Assembly (NCBI GenBank): GCA_014859175.1 | Contig: JACUUQ010000005.1 | Span: 1-37,839, forward strand | From: Lutibacter sp. | GTDB taxonomy: Bacteria; Bacteroidota; Bacteroidia; Flavobacteriales; Flavobacteriaceae | Direction of reading: 5' to 3' | Length of the DNA stretch: 37,839 bases | In this document: one piece after another, positions 8,878 through 16,792 of the stretch | How positions within the stretch are numbered: the stretch's first letter is position 1 | Layout: each line of letters starts with the position of its first letter | The notes under the pieces: generated by a model | What the model was told of the DNA's origin: nothing | The model's input: only the letters and a program-made list of their open reading frames with translations | Database searches by the model: none | Position numbers and translations under genes: made by a program

Positions 8878-9007
8878 TCTGATATCTTTCAATTCCTGGT
8901 TTAATTAACCTGATAAAGGGAATTAATAAAATCAGAAAAGCCACTACGCCAAACCGCTGCAAGCAGTTCGCCCGAATTTCGTTTTCTGTCTTTTGTCAGT
9001 TGCTTTG

Positions 9008-12000
9008 TCAATTTGTTATTTGAATTTTTGAGTGTCCGTTACCACTTGGGACAACTTCAACGTGTGTTGCAATTCTTTCTTTAAGTTCTGCCAGGTGAGA
9101 AATTACCCCAATTATTTTTCCTTCACTTTGCAAATTTGATAATGCATTTAACGCAATGTCAAGGTAGTCTGCGTCGAGAGTTCCAAAACCCTCGTCAATA
9201 AACATTGTGTCAATACTCAAATTTTTACTTGCCATTTTTGATAAACCAAGTGCCAGCGAAAGTGAAACAATAAATTTTTCTCCACCCGAAAGATTTTGTG
9301 CAGTTCGTTCATCGCTATTTTGGAATTTGTCAATTACGGATAATTCAAAAGGATTAGTTGGGTCTCCTGTGCGTTTGAGAATATAACGCTCAGACATTTT
9401 TTTTAGTTGTCCATTAGACAAACCAATTAAATGTTCAAAAGTTAATGCTTGGGCAAAGTTGCGATATTTTTTCCCATCTGCTGAACCTATTAGGTCATTT
9501 AATACAGCCCACTTGTTGTAAATAGCTTGTTGCTTTTCTTTGTCTATTAATTTGCTTCCGCTCGTCTTTAAGTTGTCTTCATTGGATTTTAATCTTTGTT
9601 TATTCGCACCAATTTTTTGAGAAAAATCCTCCGCCTTAATTTTCTTTCCATCAAATTCAGCTTGAAGTTCTTCATTAGTGCTTTCTGTAATTTTCTGTCC
9701 TTGTATTTTTAATAATTCTTCTTTCTTTTCGGTAACAATAGCTTTGTTTTTCTCAAGTTCTGTATTGGTGTCATTTTTATCTCTCTCGGCTTTTACTTTT
9801 GCCGATTCATAATCTTCAACTAATTTTTTCAATCGATTTTCTTCATCTTCAACAGATTTTTCTTCAAAAATCTCTTTACGTTCTTTTGATAGTTTTTGTT
9901 TATCAGTATCTATGTTTTGTCTATCTTTCTGTTTGTCGTTAAACGATTTTGTTAGATTTTTAATATCTTGTTTACTTAAAGAAATGTTGCTTTCTATAGT
10001 TGTAATTAGATTTGTTAAGTCGTCCTTTTGTTTTTTGTTATCGTTCCAAGAATAAAGACATCTTTTTAATGTTTCAATATTTTCAACTTCGTATTTTTTC
10101 AGCTTTTCCAAAAATGTTTCATTTTCCACATTGTGTTTTTCCTGTAATTTGTCCGCTGACTCTTGCCTAGTTTTTAGGTTTAGTTCTGCTAACTTTTGAG
10201 CCGTTATAGTATCAGTTTTTAATTTTTCTGCTTTTTGCTTTTCATCTTGCAACTTAGGAATTTCTTTATCACGAAGATTTGAAAGTTCTGTTTCGCTACT
10301 TGTTACTTTTGTAATTATCGAATTGATTACTTTGAATTCATCTTTGGATTTTGCTAAAATTTGTTCAAGTATTTCAATTTTATTTTCTCCTTTTGGAAGA
10401 GAAAAATTAGAGTTAATATTTTTTATTTCAGATAATATTTCTATTTGCTTTTTAGAATTTCCCAACAAAGAATTTTCTTCTTTTGCTTTATTCTTTAAAG
10501 CATTTCCATGGTCTGAAATTAACGTTGCAAGTTTTGTCTCGTTTTGTTGAACTGTTTTTGTAGTGTCTTGAAACTGTTTTTTTAGGATTGCCAATTCCTT
10601 TTCTTTTTCTCCAATTTCCGGAATATTTCCTTTTGCGAATGGGTGTTCTAATGCCCCACAAAGCGGACATTCTTCACCGTCTTTGAGGTTATGCCGGTGT
10701 TGATCTAAACTTTGAATGGTTTTAGTTAGTTTTATGTTCTCGTCAAGCAGAATGATTTTACTTTCAAGGGTTTCAACAGTCTTTTTATCGGCCTCAATAC
10801 TTTTTGAAATTTCAGCTTTTGATTTTTCAAATTGTTTTAATTTTTCATCAATTTCGTCAATTTCTTTTTGGCTTGAAAAAATTGCGTTCTCAACCTCAAT
10901 TAGATTTTTAAGTTGTATGCTAAAATTTACGATATTTTCTTTCTCAGTCTGAAGTTTTGAAAGTTCCTTTCCTCCTAAAATTTCTGCTAATTTTGTTTTT
11001 TTTGTTTCAAATTCTTTTGTTTTTTCAATTAAGTTTTTTGCTTTTTCATTAAAAACTTCTGTTGTATTTGTAACATCGGATTTTTTTGAATCTAAATTCT
11101 TTTGCAGATTAACGATTTCAGAATTTAGATTTTTTATTTCATTTGATGATTCAACCAATAATTGATTATCTTTTTCAATGGCGGAATAGTTAGAAATAAG
11201 ATCTTCGTATTTTTTATTCTCGGTTTCCCATTTCTGTTTATCAACTAACGATTTTTGAGATTTTTCTAAATCTGAATTTTGGCTTTCTAATTTTTTAGAA
11301 AGTCCTTTTATTCTTTCTTCCAATTCAGAAATTGCTGTCAAAACAGGTTTCAACAACTTTTGTTTTTCAGATATTTTAGTGTCTAGTTCTCTTACTTTCT
11401 TAAAAATAGGCTCTTGCTTTTTCTGTTCATCCTTTGCCGCCTTAAAAGCATTCTCTGATTTTTCAAAAGTTTCCTTAGCCGTCTTTGATTTTTCTTCCAA
11501 TTCAGGCAACTTTTCTTTCGCTACATTGATTTGAGTTTGAAGATTCACTAAATCAGAAAGCCATTTCTTTCCAGTTTCTATTTTTTGCAACTCATCATCT
11601 ACTTGTTTTTTATCTTTTTCTATTACAGCATTTTCATTTATCAAGTTTTCAATTTCTTCTTCCGATAGAATTTTTATCCCTTCAAGTTCTAATGCAATGG
11701 TTTTTAATTTTTCTTGTTCATTTCTATTGCGTTCAAAAACAATTTTAGATATTTCACCATAAATTTCTGTACCTGTAATTTGCTCTAAAAGTTGTCCTTT
11801 ATCATTTTTATCAGCTTGCAAAAAGGCAGCGAAGCTACCTTGTGCCAGCATTATTACTTTTGTAAACTGTTCAAATGTAAGTCCGATAATTTTTACAATT
11901 TCTGAATCGCAAGAACGAACTTGGTCTGCGATAATATTGCCATCATAATCTGAAATTACCCGATTTACGGGTTTTAGCGTTCCTGTTCTGGCACGTTCTT

Positions 12001-12289
12001 GCTTCCAAGACGATTTCCATTTTTTTCCTGCTACTTCAAAAGTAATTTCAGCAAAACAATCTTTTTCGCCCTTTGTCATTACTGCATTTTCGCTTCCTGT
12101 AATAACTACTCTTGGAGTTTTTCCATAGAATGCCAATGAAATTGCATCAAGTATAGAACTTTTACCCGCACCCGTTTTTCCTGTAATTACAAAAAGTCCG
12201 TCATTTGTAAAAACAGGTTTTGTAAAATCAATTTCGTTTTCGCCTGATAGCGAATTTATATTTTTGAATTTTAGGGTTAAAATTTTCAT
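9008..12289 (-). CDS. sbcC: Exonuclease SbcC, Rad50-like ATPase subunit
   Basis: 1093 residues. With SbcD it forms the SbcCD nuclease, which opens hairpins and trims DNA ends, cutting palindromes that arise in replication. Walker A GKTGAGKSS lies at residues 37-45. Two very long coiled coils (Glu/Lys/Gln-rich, about 180-530 and 560-930) flank a zinc hook CPLCG near residue 540. The ABC signature NLSGGEK is near 1000 and Walker B TMFIDEGFGTLD near 1025. The start is 6 nt beyond the sbcD stop, so the two genes are co-transcribed. Base composition appears more AT-rich than in the flanking genes, but the coiled coil contributes to this. Confidence 0.97.
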   Translation of the reverse strand: MKILTLKFKNINSLSGENEIDFTKPVFTNDGLFVITGKTGAGKSSILDAISLAFYGKTPRVVITGSENAVMTKGEKDCFAEITFEVAGKKWKSSWKQERARTGTLKPVNRVISDYDGNIIADQVRSCDSEIVKIIGLTFEQFTKVIMLAQGSFAAFLQADKNDKGQLLEQITGTEIYGEISKIVFERNRNEQEKLKTIALELEGIKILSEEEIENLINENAVIEKDKKQVDDELQKIETGKKWLSDLVNLQTQINVAKEKLPELEEKSKTAKETFEKSENAFKAAKDEQKKQEPIFKKVRELDTKISEKQKLLKPVLTAISELEERIKGLSKKLESQNSDLEKSQKSLVDKQKWETENKKYEDLISNYSAIEKDNQLLVESSNEIKNLNSEIVNLQKNLDSKKSDVTNTTEVFNEKAKNLIEKTKEFETKKTKLAEILGGKELSKLQTEKENIVNFSIQLKNLIEVENAIFSSQKEIDEIDEKLKQFEKSKAEISKSIEADKKTVETLESKIILLDENIKLTKTIQSLDQHRHNLKDGEECPLCGALEHPFAKGNIPEIGEKEKELAILKKQFQDTTKTVQQNETKLATLISDHGNALKNKAKEENSLLGNSKKQIEILSEIKNINSNFSLPKGENKIEILEQILAKSKDEFKVINSIITKVTSSETELSNLRDKEIPKLQDEKQKAEKLKTDTITAQKLAELNLKTRQESADKLQEKHNVENETFLEKLKKYEVENIETLKRCLYSWNDNKKQKDDLTNLITTIESNISLSKQDIKNLTKSFNDKQKDRQNIDTDKQKLSKERKEIFEEKSVEDEENRLKKLVEDYESAKVKAERDKNDTNTELEKNKAIVTEKKEELLKIQGQKITESTNEELQAEFDGKKIKAEDFSQKIGANKQRLKSNEDNLKTSGSKLIDKEKQQAIYNKWAVLNDLIGSADGKKYRNFAQALTFEHLIGLSNGQLKKMSERYILKRTGDPTNPFELSVIDKFQNSDERTAQNLSGGEKFIVSLSLALGLSKMASKNLSIDTMFIDEGFGTLDADYLDIALNALSNLQSEGKIIGVISHLAELKERIATHVEVVPSGNGHSKIQITN

Positions 12290-12295
12290 AAGACG

Positions 12296-13507
12296 CTATT
12301 CTTTAATGCTTAAACCTTCAACAATTTCTTTGTATGATACTTTCAAGTCTTCTTTTTGCTCATCAGATACATTTACTTTATCTAGAAGTTTATCAAAGAC
12401 TTCAAAAGCGTTGAGTTCGTCAAGTGAATCTGTTGTATCGTTTCTTGTTAATACTTCGTTTAGATGTTGACGGTTTTGAAGTTTTAACACTTCAATTTTA
12501 GAATTAGCTGTTTGACCATTTATCCACGAAGAAAAATCTGGGAAAATCTCATCGCCTTTGTAGATAACCTCTACCCAAACTGATGAACTCGATTGTTTCA
12601 ACTCTGTCAAACGTTTTGCAATAAAGTCTTTATCACCGACAATTGATTCTAATTTTTGAAAAACAGGGATTTCTATTGTTTTAATTGTATTTGCTTCTGT
12701 GTAATCAATTACATAAACACATTTTGTTTGTTTGGCTTCTCCAAAACCCATAGGAATTGGCGAACCACAATAGCGAATGTGATCTTTAATTTTAGATGGA
12801 ATGTGATAATGCCCAAGTGCAACGTATTCAAATGTGTCGGGAAAAATGTCGCTTCCAACCGCTTCAATGTTTCCGATATAAGTTTCACGCACACCATCGT
12901 CTTCATTTCGATGCCCACCGGCAACAGACAAATGCCCTGTGGCAATAATTGGAATTTGTTTTCCTATTTCTTTCCGCTTGTTTTCTGCAAGTTCAGCAAT
13001 TTGTTTGTAGTGTTTTTTAATGTTTTCGTTTATGCGTTTTGAGCGATCAGAATAATTTTCTCCTTCAGCAAATCGACTAATATCTCTTTCTCGCAAAAAC
13101 GGAACGCCACAAACAATAATTGCCGGATTCCCGTTATTGTCTTTAATTACAATAATTTCGTCTTCAATATTTTCAGTTGCGTTTCCAACTACTGAAATAT
13201 TTAGTGCTGCTAAAATATTTTTGGGTGCATTCAGAAAACTTGGCGAATCGTGATTCCCACCAACTACAATTACATTTTCACAACCCGCAGCTCTTACTTT
13301 AACAAGAAATTCATAATACATTTTTTGAGAAGTGCTACTCGGTGATGCGGTGTCAAAAATATCGCCTGCAATGAGCACTAGGTCAATATCGTTTTCTTTT
13401 ATTGTCTTTAGCAACCATTCTAAAAATGCTGTATGTTCCTCTTGTCGTTCTTTTTTGGAATAAAGCATCCTACCTAAGTGCCAGTCGGAAGTATGTAATA
13501 TTTTCAT
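12296..13507 (-). CDS. sbcD: Exonuclease SbcD, Mre11-like nuclease subunit
   Basis: 403 residues, normal length. Mn-dependent nuclease partner of SbcC. The metallophosphoesterase motifs are all present: I, HTSDWHLG (residues 5-12); II, IAGDIFDTASP; III, GGNHDSPSF; IV, ATGHLSVAGG; V, LGHYHIP. A C-terminal capping/coiled part follows. The ATG (13505-13507) is overlapped by the stop codon of an upstream 47-codon ORF in an ATGA arrangement, which suggests translational coupling. sbcC follows after 6 nt. Confidence 0.97.
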   Translation of the reverse strand: MKILHTSDWHLGRMLYSKKERQEEHTAFLEWLLKTIKENDIDLVLIAGDIFDTASPSSTSQKMYYEFLVKVRAAGCENVIVVGGNHDSPSFLNAPKNILAALNISVVGNATENIEDEIIVIKDNNGNPAIIVCGVPFLRERDISRFAEGENYSDRSKRINENIKKHYKQIAELAENKRKEIGKQIPIIATGHLSVAGGHRNEDDGVRETYIGNIEAVGSDIFPDTFEYVALGHYHIPSKIKDHIRYCGSPIPMGFGEAKQTKCVYVIDYTEANTIKTIEIPVFQKLESIVGDKDFIAKRLTELKQSSSSVWVEVIYKGDEIFPDFSSWINGQTANSKIEVLKLQNRQHLNEVLTRNDTTDSLDELNAFEVFDKLLDKVNVSDEQKEDLKVSYKEIVEGLSIKE

Positions 13508-13647
13508 TCTTTTGTTTCTTTATTAATTTGTTTTACTTTATCGGTTCTGGTTTTTAAGGTGACGCACAATTTTGGTGTGCCGTGAATTCCATCACCTAAT
13601 AAAGTAACAAGTTCTTCAAGTTTATATGTTTTCCTGTTTTGAGGCAT
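13504..13647 (-). pseudogene. hsdS remnant: 47-codon ORF with type I specificity-subunit N-terminus, overlapping sbcD
   Basis: An ORF of 47 residues, starting MPQNRKTYKLEELVTLLGDG and continuing IHGTPK. KLEELVTLLGDGIHGTPK is what I recognise as the opening of a type I restriction specificity subunit's target-recognition domain. After GTPK the protein should continue for about 380 residues, but here it diverges into a short Lys/Thr-rich tail and stops in the TGA that overlaps the sbcD ATG. It therefore appears to be a deletion remnant that now works at most as a leader peptide. With the HsdM fragment upstream on the same strand (14393 down), it preserves the hsdM-hsdS order. Confidence 0.6.
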
Positions 13648-13811
13648 TATGTTAGTTTTTTTTCAATATTATCTATCATCAATTTGTGTCGGCAATGTTG
13701 CGTATTGGTTGCGTAGAGAAAATTCATGAATTTTCTTTACTTTATATACACGGTTTTTGTGGCGTTGAATTGCGTCATGCTGTGTTGTATCACGTTGCAT
13801 TGCTACGTATC
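13648..13811 (-). repeat. REP-like hairpin and TTGCGT-rich spacer beside the RAYT
   Basis: Between the fusion gene and the hsdS remnant. At 13713-13740 a 28-nt sequence folds into a 14-bp stem with one G-U pair: shoulders GTAG and TTAC around a 20-bp perfect palindrome centred on TTCATGAA (13717-13736). The words TTGCGT, TTGCAT and GTTGCG recur at about 13699, 13709, 13765, 13792 and 13816. RAYT transposases bind REP hairpins near their own genes, and this is the expected place. The CGTAGAGA shoulder matches the palindrome at 2803-2826. Confidence 0.65.
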
Positions 13812-14393
13812 TTAGGTTGCGTTAAGATATTCGTTGTCATTACCATTTTTATTTTGTCCATCGCCACTATTGTTAATATCATGAAATTTATCATTCTCCC
13901 ATTTTACGGGATTATTTATAATGTAATGTTTTGTGCGTTCATACTCCTGACCATTTCTAATCACGTGATCGTGATAATTGGCCTGCCAGGTTTTTTGCCC
14001 TATTGTATTTCGCAAAATGTTTATATGTTTTGATGTCTGCATCTGGAATTTTCCGGTCAATTTTGGGATTACCATATTACGACGCAAACGGCGGTATTGT
14101 TTTATATCGTTTTCTTGGATTTTTTCTACAAAGGTTTCGGTTTCGGTACCGTGCAACGTAATGATACAATGAACATGGTTTGGCATAATTACCCATTCAT
14201 CCAAAACAGCGCGTTCATTGTAATACCCCATTTTTATGAATTCGTTTTGCACAATTTCGTAGCGCTCGCTCAAGTGCTTTAAAAACACCAATGGCAATAG
14301 GTAGTTCTTATAGTAATTATCTGATAAAGCGCCTCTTAATTCGTTTACTGCATCCCAAAATTCTTTCTCAAAATCAATATCTGCTTTTGCCAT
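13812..14393 (-). CDS. HsdM N-terminus fused in frame to a REP-associated tyrosine transposase
   Basis: 193 residues. Residues 1-46 (MAKADIDFEKEFWDAVNELR, then the region ending LPLVFLKHLSERYE) are the N-terminal helical domain of a type I modification methylase, HsdM. From about residue 47 (IVQNEF, then LDEWVIMPNHVHCIITL) it is a Y1/RAYT transposase: HUH metal site H73-V-H75, and the catalytic Tyr, probably Y157, in KHYIINNPVKW. A normal RAYT has some 45-60 further N-terminal residues including the first strand of the Y1 fold; those are absent here, replaced by HsdM sequence. The methylase catalytic domain (NPPF motif) is also missing. Despite this, all 193 codons are open. I infer a deletion or insertion junction inside a decayed type I R-M locus. 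Activity is doubtful. Confidence 0.75.
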   Translation of the reverse strand: MAKADIDFEKEFWDAVNELRGALSDNYYKNYLLPLVFLKHLSERYEIVQNEFIKMGYYNERAVLDEWVIMPNHVHCIITLHGTETETFVEKIQENDIKQYRRLRRNMVIPKLTGKFQMQTSKHINILRNTIGQKTWQANYHDHVIRNGQEYERTKHYIINNPVKWENDKFHDINNSGDGQNKNGNDNEYLNAT

Positions 14394-14721
14394 TTATGTT
14401 TTTGTCTGTCTTATATAGCTGTTATCCTTTAAGGTCACAATTTACCAAAGCCTCGCTTTTATGCGTGGTGCCATACTTGTTTGATGCGAATGAATAATGT
14501 GCCAATTTTTTTTAAAGGTTAAATGTACACAAAATGTGTTAAAAACCGAAGATAAACATGCAAGTTTGCTTTGATGCCGCAAAGCATTGTTAGCGGAGCC
14601 GCTTATTTGCAAAAAATTGTGCTTGTGAGAAGCGCTAACAAGTGCTGCCTTGGCGGTTCTTCTAAAAACTGTCATCAACTTATTTTCGGTTTAACTTTAA
14701 TAAGTACAGCAATTTTGATTT
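14394..14721. repeat. Gene-free stretch with a long imperfect inverted repeat
   Basis: No credible gene. TTGTTAGCG (14587-14595) faces CGCTAACAA (14633-14641), and the similarity extends outward to roughly 14571-14658 with gaps (TGCCGCAAAGCA against TGCTGCCTTGGCGG). GTTAGCG and CGCTAAC resemble integron attC core sites, but their order is inverted relative to a true attC. It looks like the remnant of a mobile element next to the hsdM start. Confidence 0.45.
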
Positions 14722-14811
14722 GGGCGTTACCCTGCGGGTCGGGCTTTTCGTTACAAACTTTTTTTCGGTAAAAAAACCTCAAAAAAGGTTTTCCTCTTCA
14801 ATCCCTAACGC
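14722..14811 (-). repeat. Structured intergenic repeat, copy B
   Basis: Reads on the minus strand: GCGTTAGGGATTGAAG, then an internal hairpin (CTTTTTT and GGT paired with ACC and AAAAAAG), then AACGAAAAGCCCGACCC, a CCC-GCA-GGG hairpin and AACGCCC. End blocks are nearly identical to copy A at 8344-8429, while the internal stem has changed on both sides. Copies A and B face each other and bracket the lipoprotein-sbcCD-hsd block. Confidence 0.7.
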
Positions 14812-14860
14812 AAATCCCATTTTAAACCGAACTTAGCCTTATTTACCAAGCAATAATCAC

Positions 14861-15430
14861 TTAAAGAACACCAAGCCTTTTTAATTCCCAGAAGCACTTC
14901 GCTGTAGCTTGAATATCCGCAGCTGCATTGTGCGCTTCTTCAAAATCAGTTCCAAATAATTTGTTATGAAGCTCTGATAATTTTGGCCATTTATTGCCGT
15001 AGTAATTTTTAATGGCACAAAATTCGGTTGTGCTTTGCATTGTGCATATACGATTTTTAAAAGGTAAAGGATCGCTGTACCCAGATCGAATAAATTCAGC
15101 GCCAAGTATCTTTTCATCGAACGCCATATTGTGCGCAACGAGATTTGTGGTTTTTTCTATGAGCTTGTAAAACTCATTTAACACCACCGAAAGCGGCAAT
15201 CCTTCATTAATTGCCATTTCGTTTGTGATTCGGTGTATGTTTGAGGCTTCTGCAGGAATTTTAAATCCGCTAGGTTTCACTATATAATCACCTTGCGCTA
15301 TTTCGGTTCCATCATAATCGTACAATACAAAAGCTAACTGAACCAAACGCGGCCAGTTGTTAGTATCATTAGCAGGAGCCTTGTAGTTTTTAGGAAGGCC
15401 GGTTGTTTCAGTATCAAAGAATAGGTACAT
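14861..15430 (-). CDS. DnaQ-like 3'-5' exonuclease (DEDDh)
   Basis: 189 residues, one exonuclease domain. Exo I is FFDTETTGLP (Asp 6, Glu 8), Exo II is VAHNMAFDEKIL, and Exo III is HNAAADIQATAKCFWEL, with His five residues before Asp as in the DEDDh class. Such stand-alone domains act as proofreading subunits, RNases or general 3' exonucleases; no polymerase or GIY-YIG domain is attached, so the substrate is open. The ATG at 15428-15430 follows the stop of a 47-residue membrane-protein ORF by 3 nt, so the pair is probably one transcript. Confidence 0.9.
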   Translation of the reverse strand: MYLFFDTETTGLPKNYKAPANDTNNWPRLVQLAFVLYDYDGTEIAQGDYIVKPSGFKIPAEASNIHRITNEMAINEGLPLSVVLNEFYKLIEKTTNLVAHNMAFDEKILGAEFIRSGYSDPLPFKNRICTMQSTTEFCAIKNYYGNKWPKLSELHNKLFGTDFEEAHNAAADIQATAKCFWELKRLGVL

Positions 15431-15433
15431 AGT

Positions 15434-15577
15434 TTATAATAGTTTTATGATTTGATTTGCGATAAAACCCAGTGCATCTAAAAATACTGAGACGCCAAGG
15501 GGAATTACAAATATACCCATACAGCTTAACCAGAACACTAAGATGATTTCATTTTCTTGGGATAAGTTTTTTAACAT
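15434..15577 (-). CDS. Small single-pass membrane protein, 47 residues
   Basis: Starts MLKNLSQENEIILVFWLSCM and continues GIFVIPLGVSVFLDALGFIA to end IKLL: a charged N-terminus, about 25 strongly hydrophobic residues forming one or a tight pair of membrane helices, and a short amphipathic end. The stop lies 3 nt before the exonuclease ATG, an operon-like spacing unlikely for noise. No family recognised; a toxin-like, leader or membrane-anchor role are all possible. The upstream stretch to the tRNA gene has a hairpin at 15669-15718. Confidence 0.5.
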   Translation of the reverse strand: MLKNLSQENEIILVFWLSCMGIFVIPLGVSVFLDALGFIANQIIKLL

Positions 15578-15668
15578 TTAAAAATTTATAAAGCGGTATT
15601 TACAATATAGGTTTACTAATGCACAGTTTTAGGCGCTTGAGCACTCTTCAAAAGTCGTTTTATAGGTT

Positions 15669-15718
15669 AAATCTGATGTCAAAAGCGTAAAAAATTTATG
15701 ATAAATGATATCAGATTT
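15669..15718. repeat. Inverted repeat, 13 bp arms
   Basis: AAATCTGATGTCA (15669-15681) and TGATATCAGATTT (15706-15718), complementary except one G-T position, with a 24-nt AT-rich centre. It lies between the small membrane ORF and the tRNA-His terminator. It could be an operator or a terminator; no T-run follows. Confidence 0.4.
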
Positions 15719-15754
15719 TGGATTTTAAACTTCGGTCTTCTGACTTTTCCCCAC

Positions 15755-15781
15755 AAAAAAAGGCCTGAAAAACAGACCTTT
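15755..15781 (-). terminator. Terminator of tRNA-His
   Basis: On the minus strand AAAGGTCTG pairs with CAGGCCTTT (9 bp with one G-U, loop of five T), followed by seven T. It begins 8 nt after the tRNA 3' end, an intrinsic terminator in the right place and orientation. Confidence 0.8.
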
Positions 15782-15788
15782 AATTTTG

Positions 15789-15863
15789 GGTGGAAGACCG
15801 GGTTCGAACCGGCGACCCTCGGTACCACAAACCGATGCTCTAACCAGCTGAGCTACAACCACC
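15789..15863 (-). tRNA. tRNA-His (anticodon GTG)
   Basis: Cloverleaf on the minus strand: D arm GCTCAGCTGGTTAGAGC, anticodon stem CGGTT/ACCG around the TTGTGGT region giving anticodon GTG, T arm GCCGG-TTCGAAC-CCGGT. An encoded extra G at -1 (15863) opposite discriminator C73 (15789) is the hallmark of tRNA-His. CCA is not encoded (CAA follows). As I pair the acceptor stem (GTGGTTG with CTTCCAC), positions 5 and 6 are U-U mismatches, unusual but outside the identity elements. Confidence 0.95.
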
Positions 15864-15915
15864 ATATAACTTGCGGATGCAAATGTAAAACATTTCTGTT
15901 TTTCTGCAAACATTT

Positions 15916-16632
15916 TTACACTAAATTATCAAAAGATTTTATGGCTACATAACGCTCTGTATTGAAGCCTTCTGCAGCCTCCACGCCTACCAGCCGGCCC
16001 AAATCCTGCGCCCTGTACAGCACGCTGTCCAAAAAGTTTTTGCTCGAAATTGGCGAGGTTGGCTCTTTACTGTTAGGGTCGTAGAACTGGGAGCTGTATG
16101 CTTTTACTGCTGCCATTTTTAACTCCATAAATCCCGAAACATCCACCACAAAATCTGGTTCCAAATTTTTCCACTGAATATAATGATACACAAACTTTGG
16201 CCGCCAAGCTTCTTGCTTAAAGCCATCCAGTTTGGTTTCAACTTTTACCAAACCCGACAAAAAACAAGCATCAGAAACCAATTTACTGCCTTTTGGATGG
16301 TCAATATGCCGATCGTCAAATGCATTGCACAAAACGATTTCCGGTTTGTATTTCCTTATTATTTTTATGATTTCCAATTGGTGTTTTTCATCATTCACGA
16401 AAAAACCATCAGCAAAACCTAAATTTTCCCTGATTTCAACTCCTAAAATTTTAGCGCCATTTTTCGCTTCTTCCGCCCTAATTTCAGCAGAACCTCTTGT
16501 GCCCAGTTCTCCTTTGGTCAAATCTAAAATTCCAACTTTTTTCCCCAATGAAATTTCTTTTGCGATAGTTGCGCCACATCCCAATTCTACATCATCCGGA
16601 TGCGCGCCAATGGCTAAAATTGCTAACTTCAT
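15916..16632 (-). CDS. bshB1: Bacillithiol biosynthesis deacetylase BshB1
   Basis: 238 residues. Removes the acetyl group from N-acetylglucosaminyl malate, second step of bacillithiol (low-molecular-weight thiol) synthesis. PIG-L/LmbE fold: zinc motif AHPDDVELGCG at residues 10-20, the FDDRHIDHPKGS segment with the other metal ligands, and the conserved KGELGTRG loop, which I associate with BshB1 rather than general LmbE proteins. The frame is open 23 codons further up, but the ATG at 16632 (MKLAILAIGAHPDD) is the family start and the extension is low-complexity. bshA and bshC are not in this window. Divergent from the LRR gene. Confidence 0.93.
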   Translation of the reverse strand: MKLAILAIGAHPDDVELGCGATIAKEISLGKKVGILDLTKGELGTRGSAEIRAEEAKNGAKILGVEIRENLGFADGFFVNDEKHQLEIIKIIRKYKPEIVLCNAFDDRHIDHPKGSKLVSDACFLSGLVKVETKLDGFKQEAWRPKFVYHYIQWKNLEPDFVVDVSGFMELKMAAVKAYSSQFYDPNSKEPTSPISSKNFLDSVLYRAQDLGRLVGVEAAEGFNTERYVAIKSFDNLV

Positions 16633-16792
16633 AAATAAATTTATTAAATTTTGTTGCAAAGATAGTACATTTTTCTGGCGCTGTTCATTTTGTAATAACA
16701 CAGTCTTTATAATGCCTCTAAATTAAAAATTTAAATAAAACGTGTATTTATATCAACAAACGGTGTTAATTTATAAATAAACGGTAAAAAAT

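Noticed and set aside
8941-9007. Inverted words CGCTGC/GCAG after the small lipoprotein as an sbcC terminator
   Set aside because: Stem of only 4 bp with no T-run in either direction; not supportable.
14587-14641. Integron attC site
   Set aside because: The core words are in the order GTTAGCG...CGCTAAC, the reverse of an attC (RYYYAAC...GTTRRRY), and there is no integrase or cassette array.
14442-14678. 78-codon ORF on the minus strand upstream of hsdM
   Set aside because: It is translated from the inverted-repeat region; its composition is His/Ser/Lys-rich without structure, and the plus strand is open as well.
16633-16701. 23-residue extension of BshB1
   Set aside because: Low-complexity sequence ahead of the conserved MKLAILAIGAHPDD start; not part of the fold.
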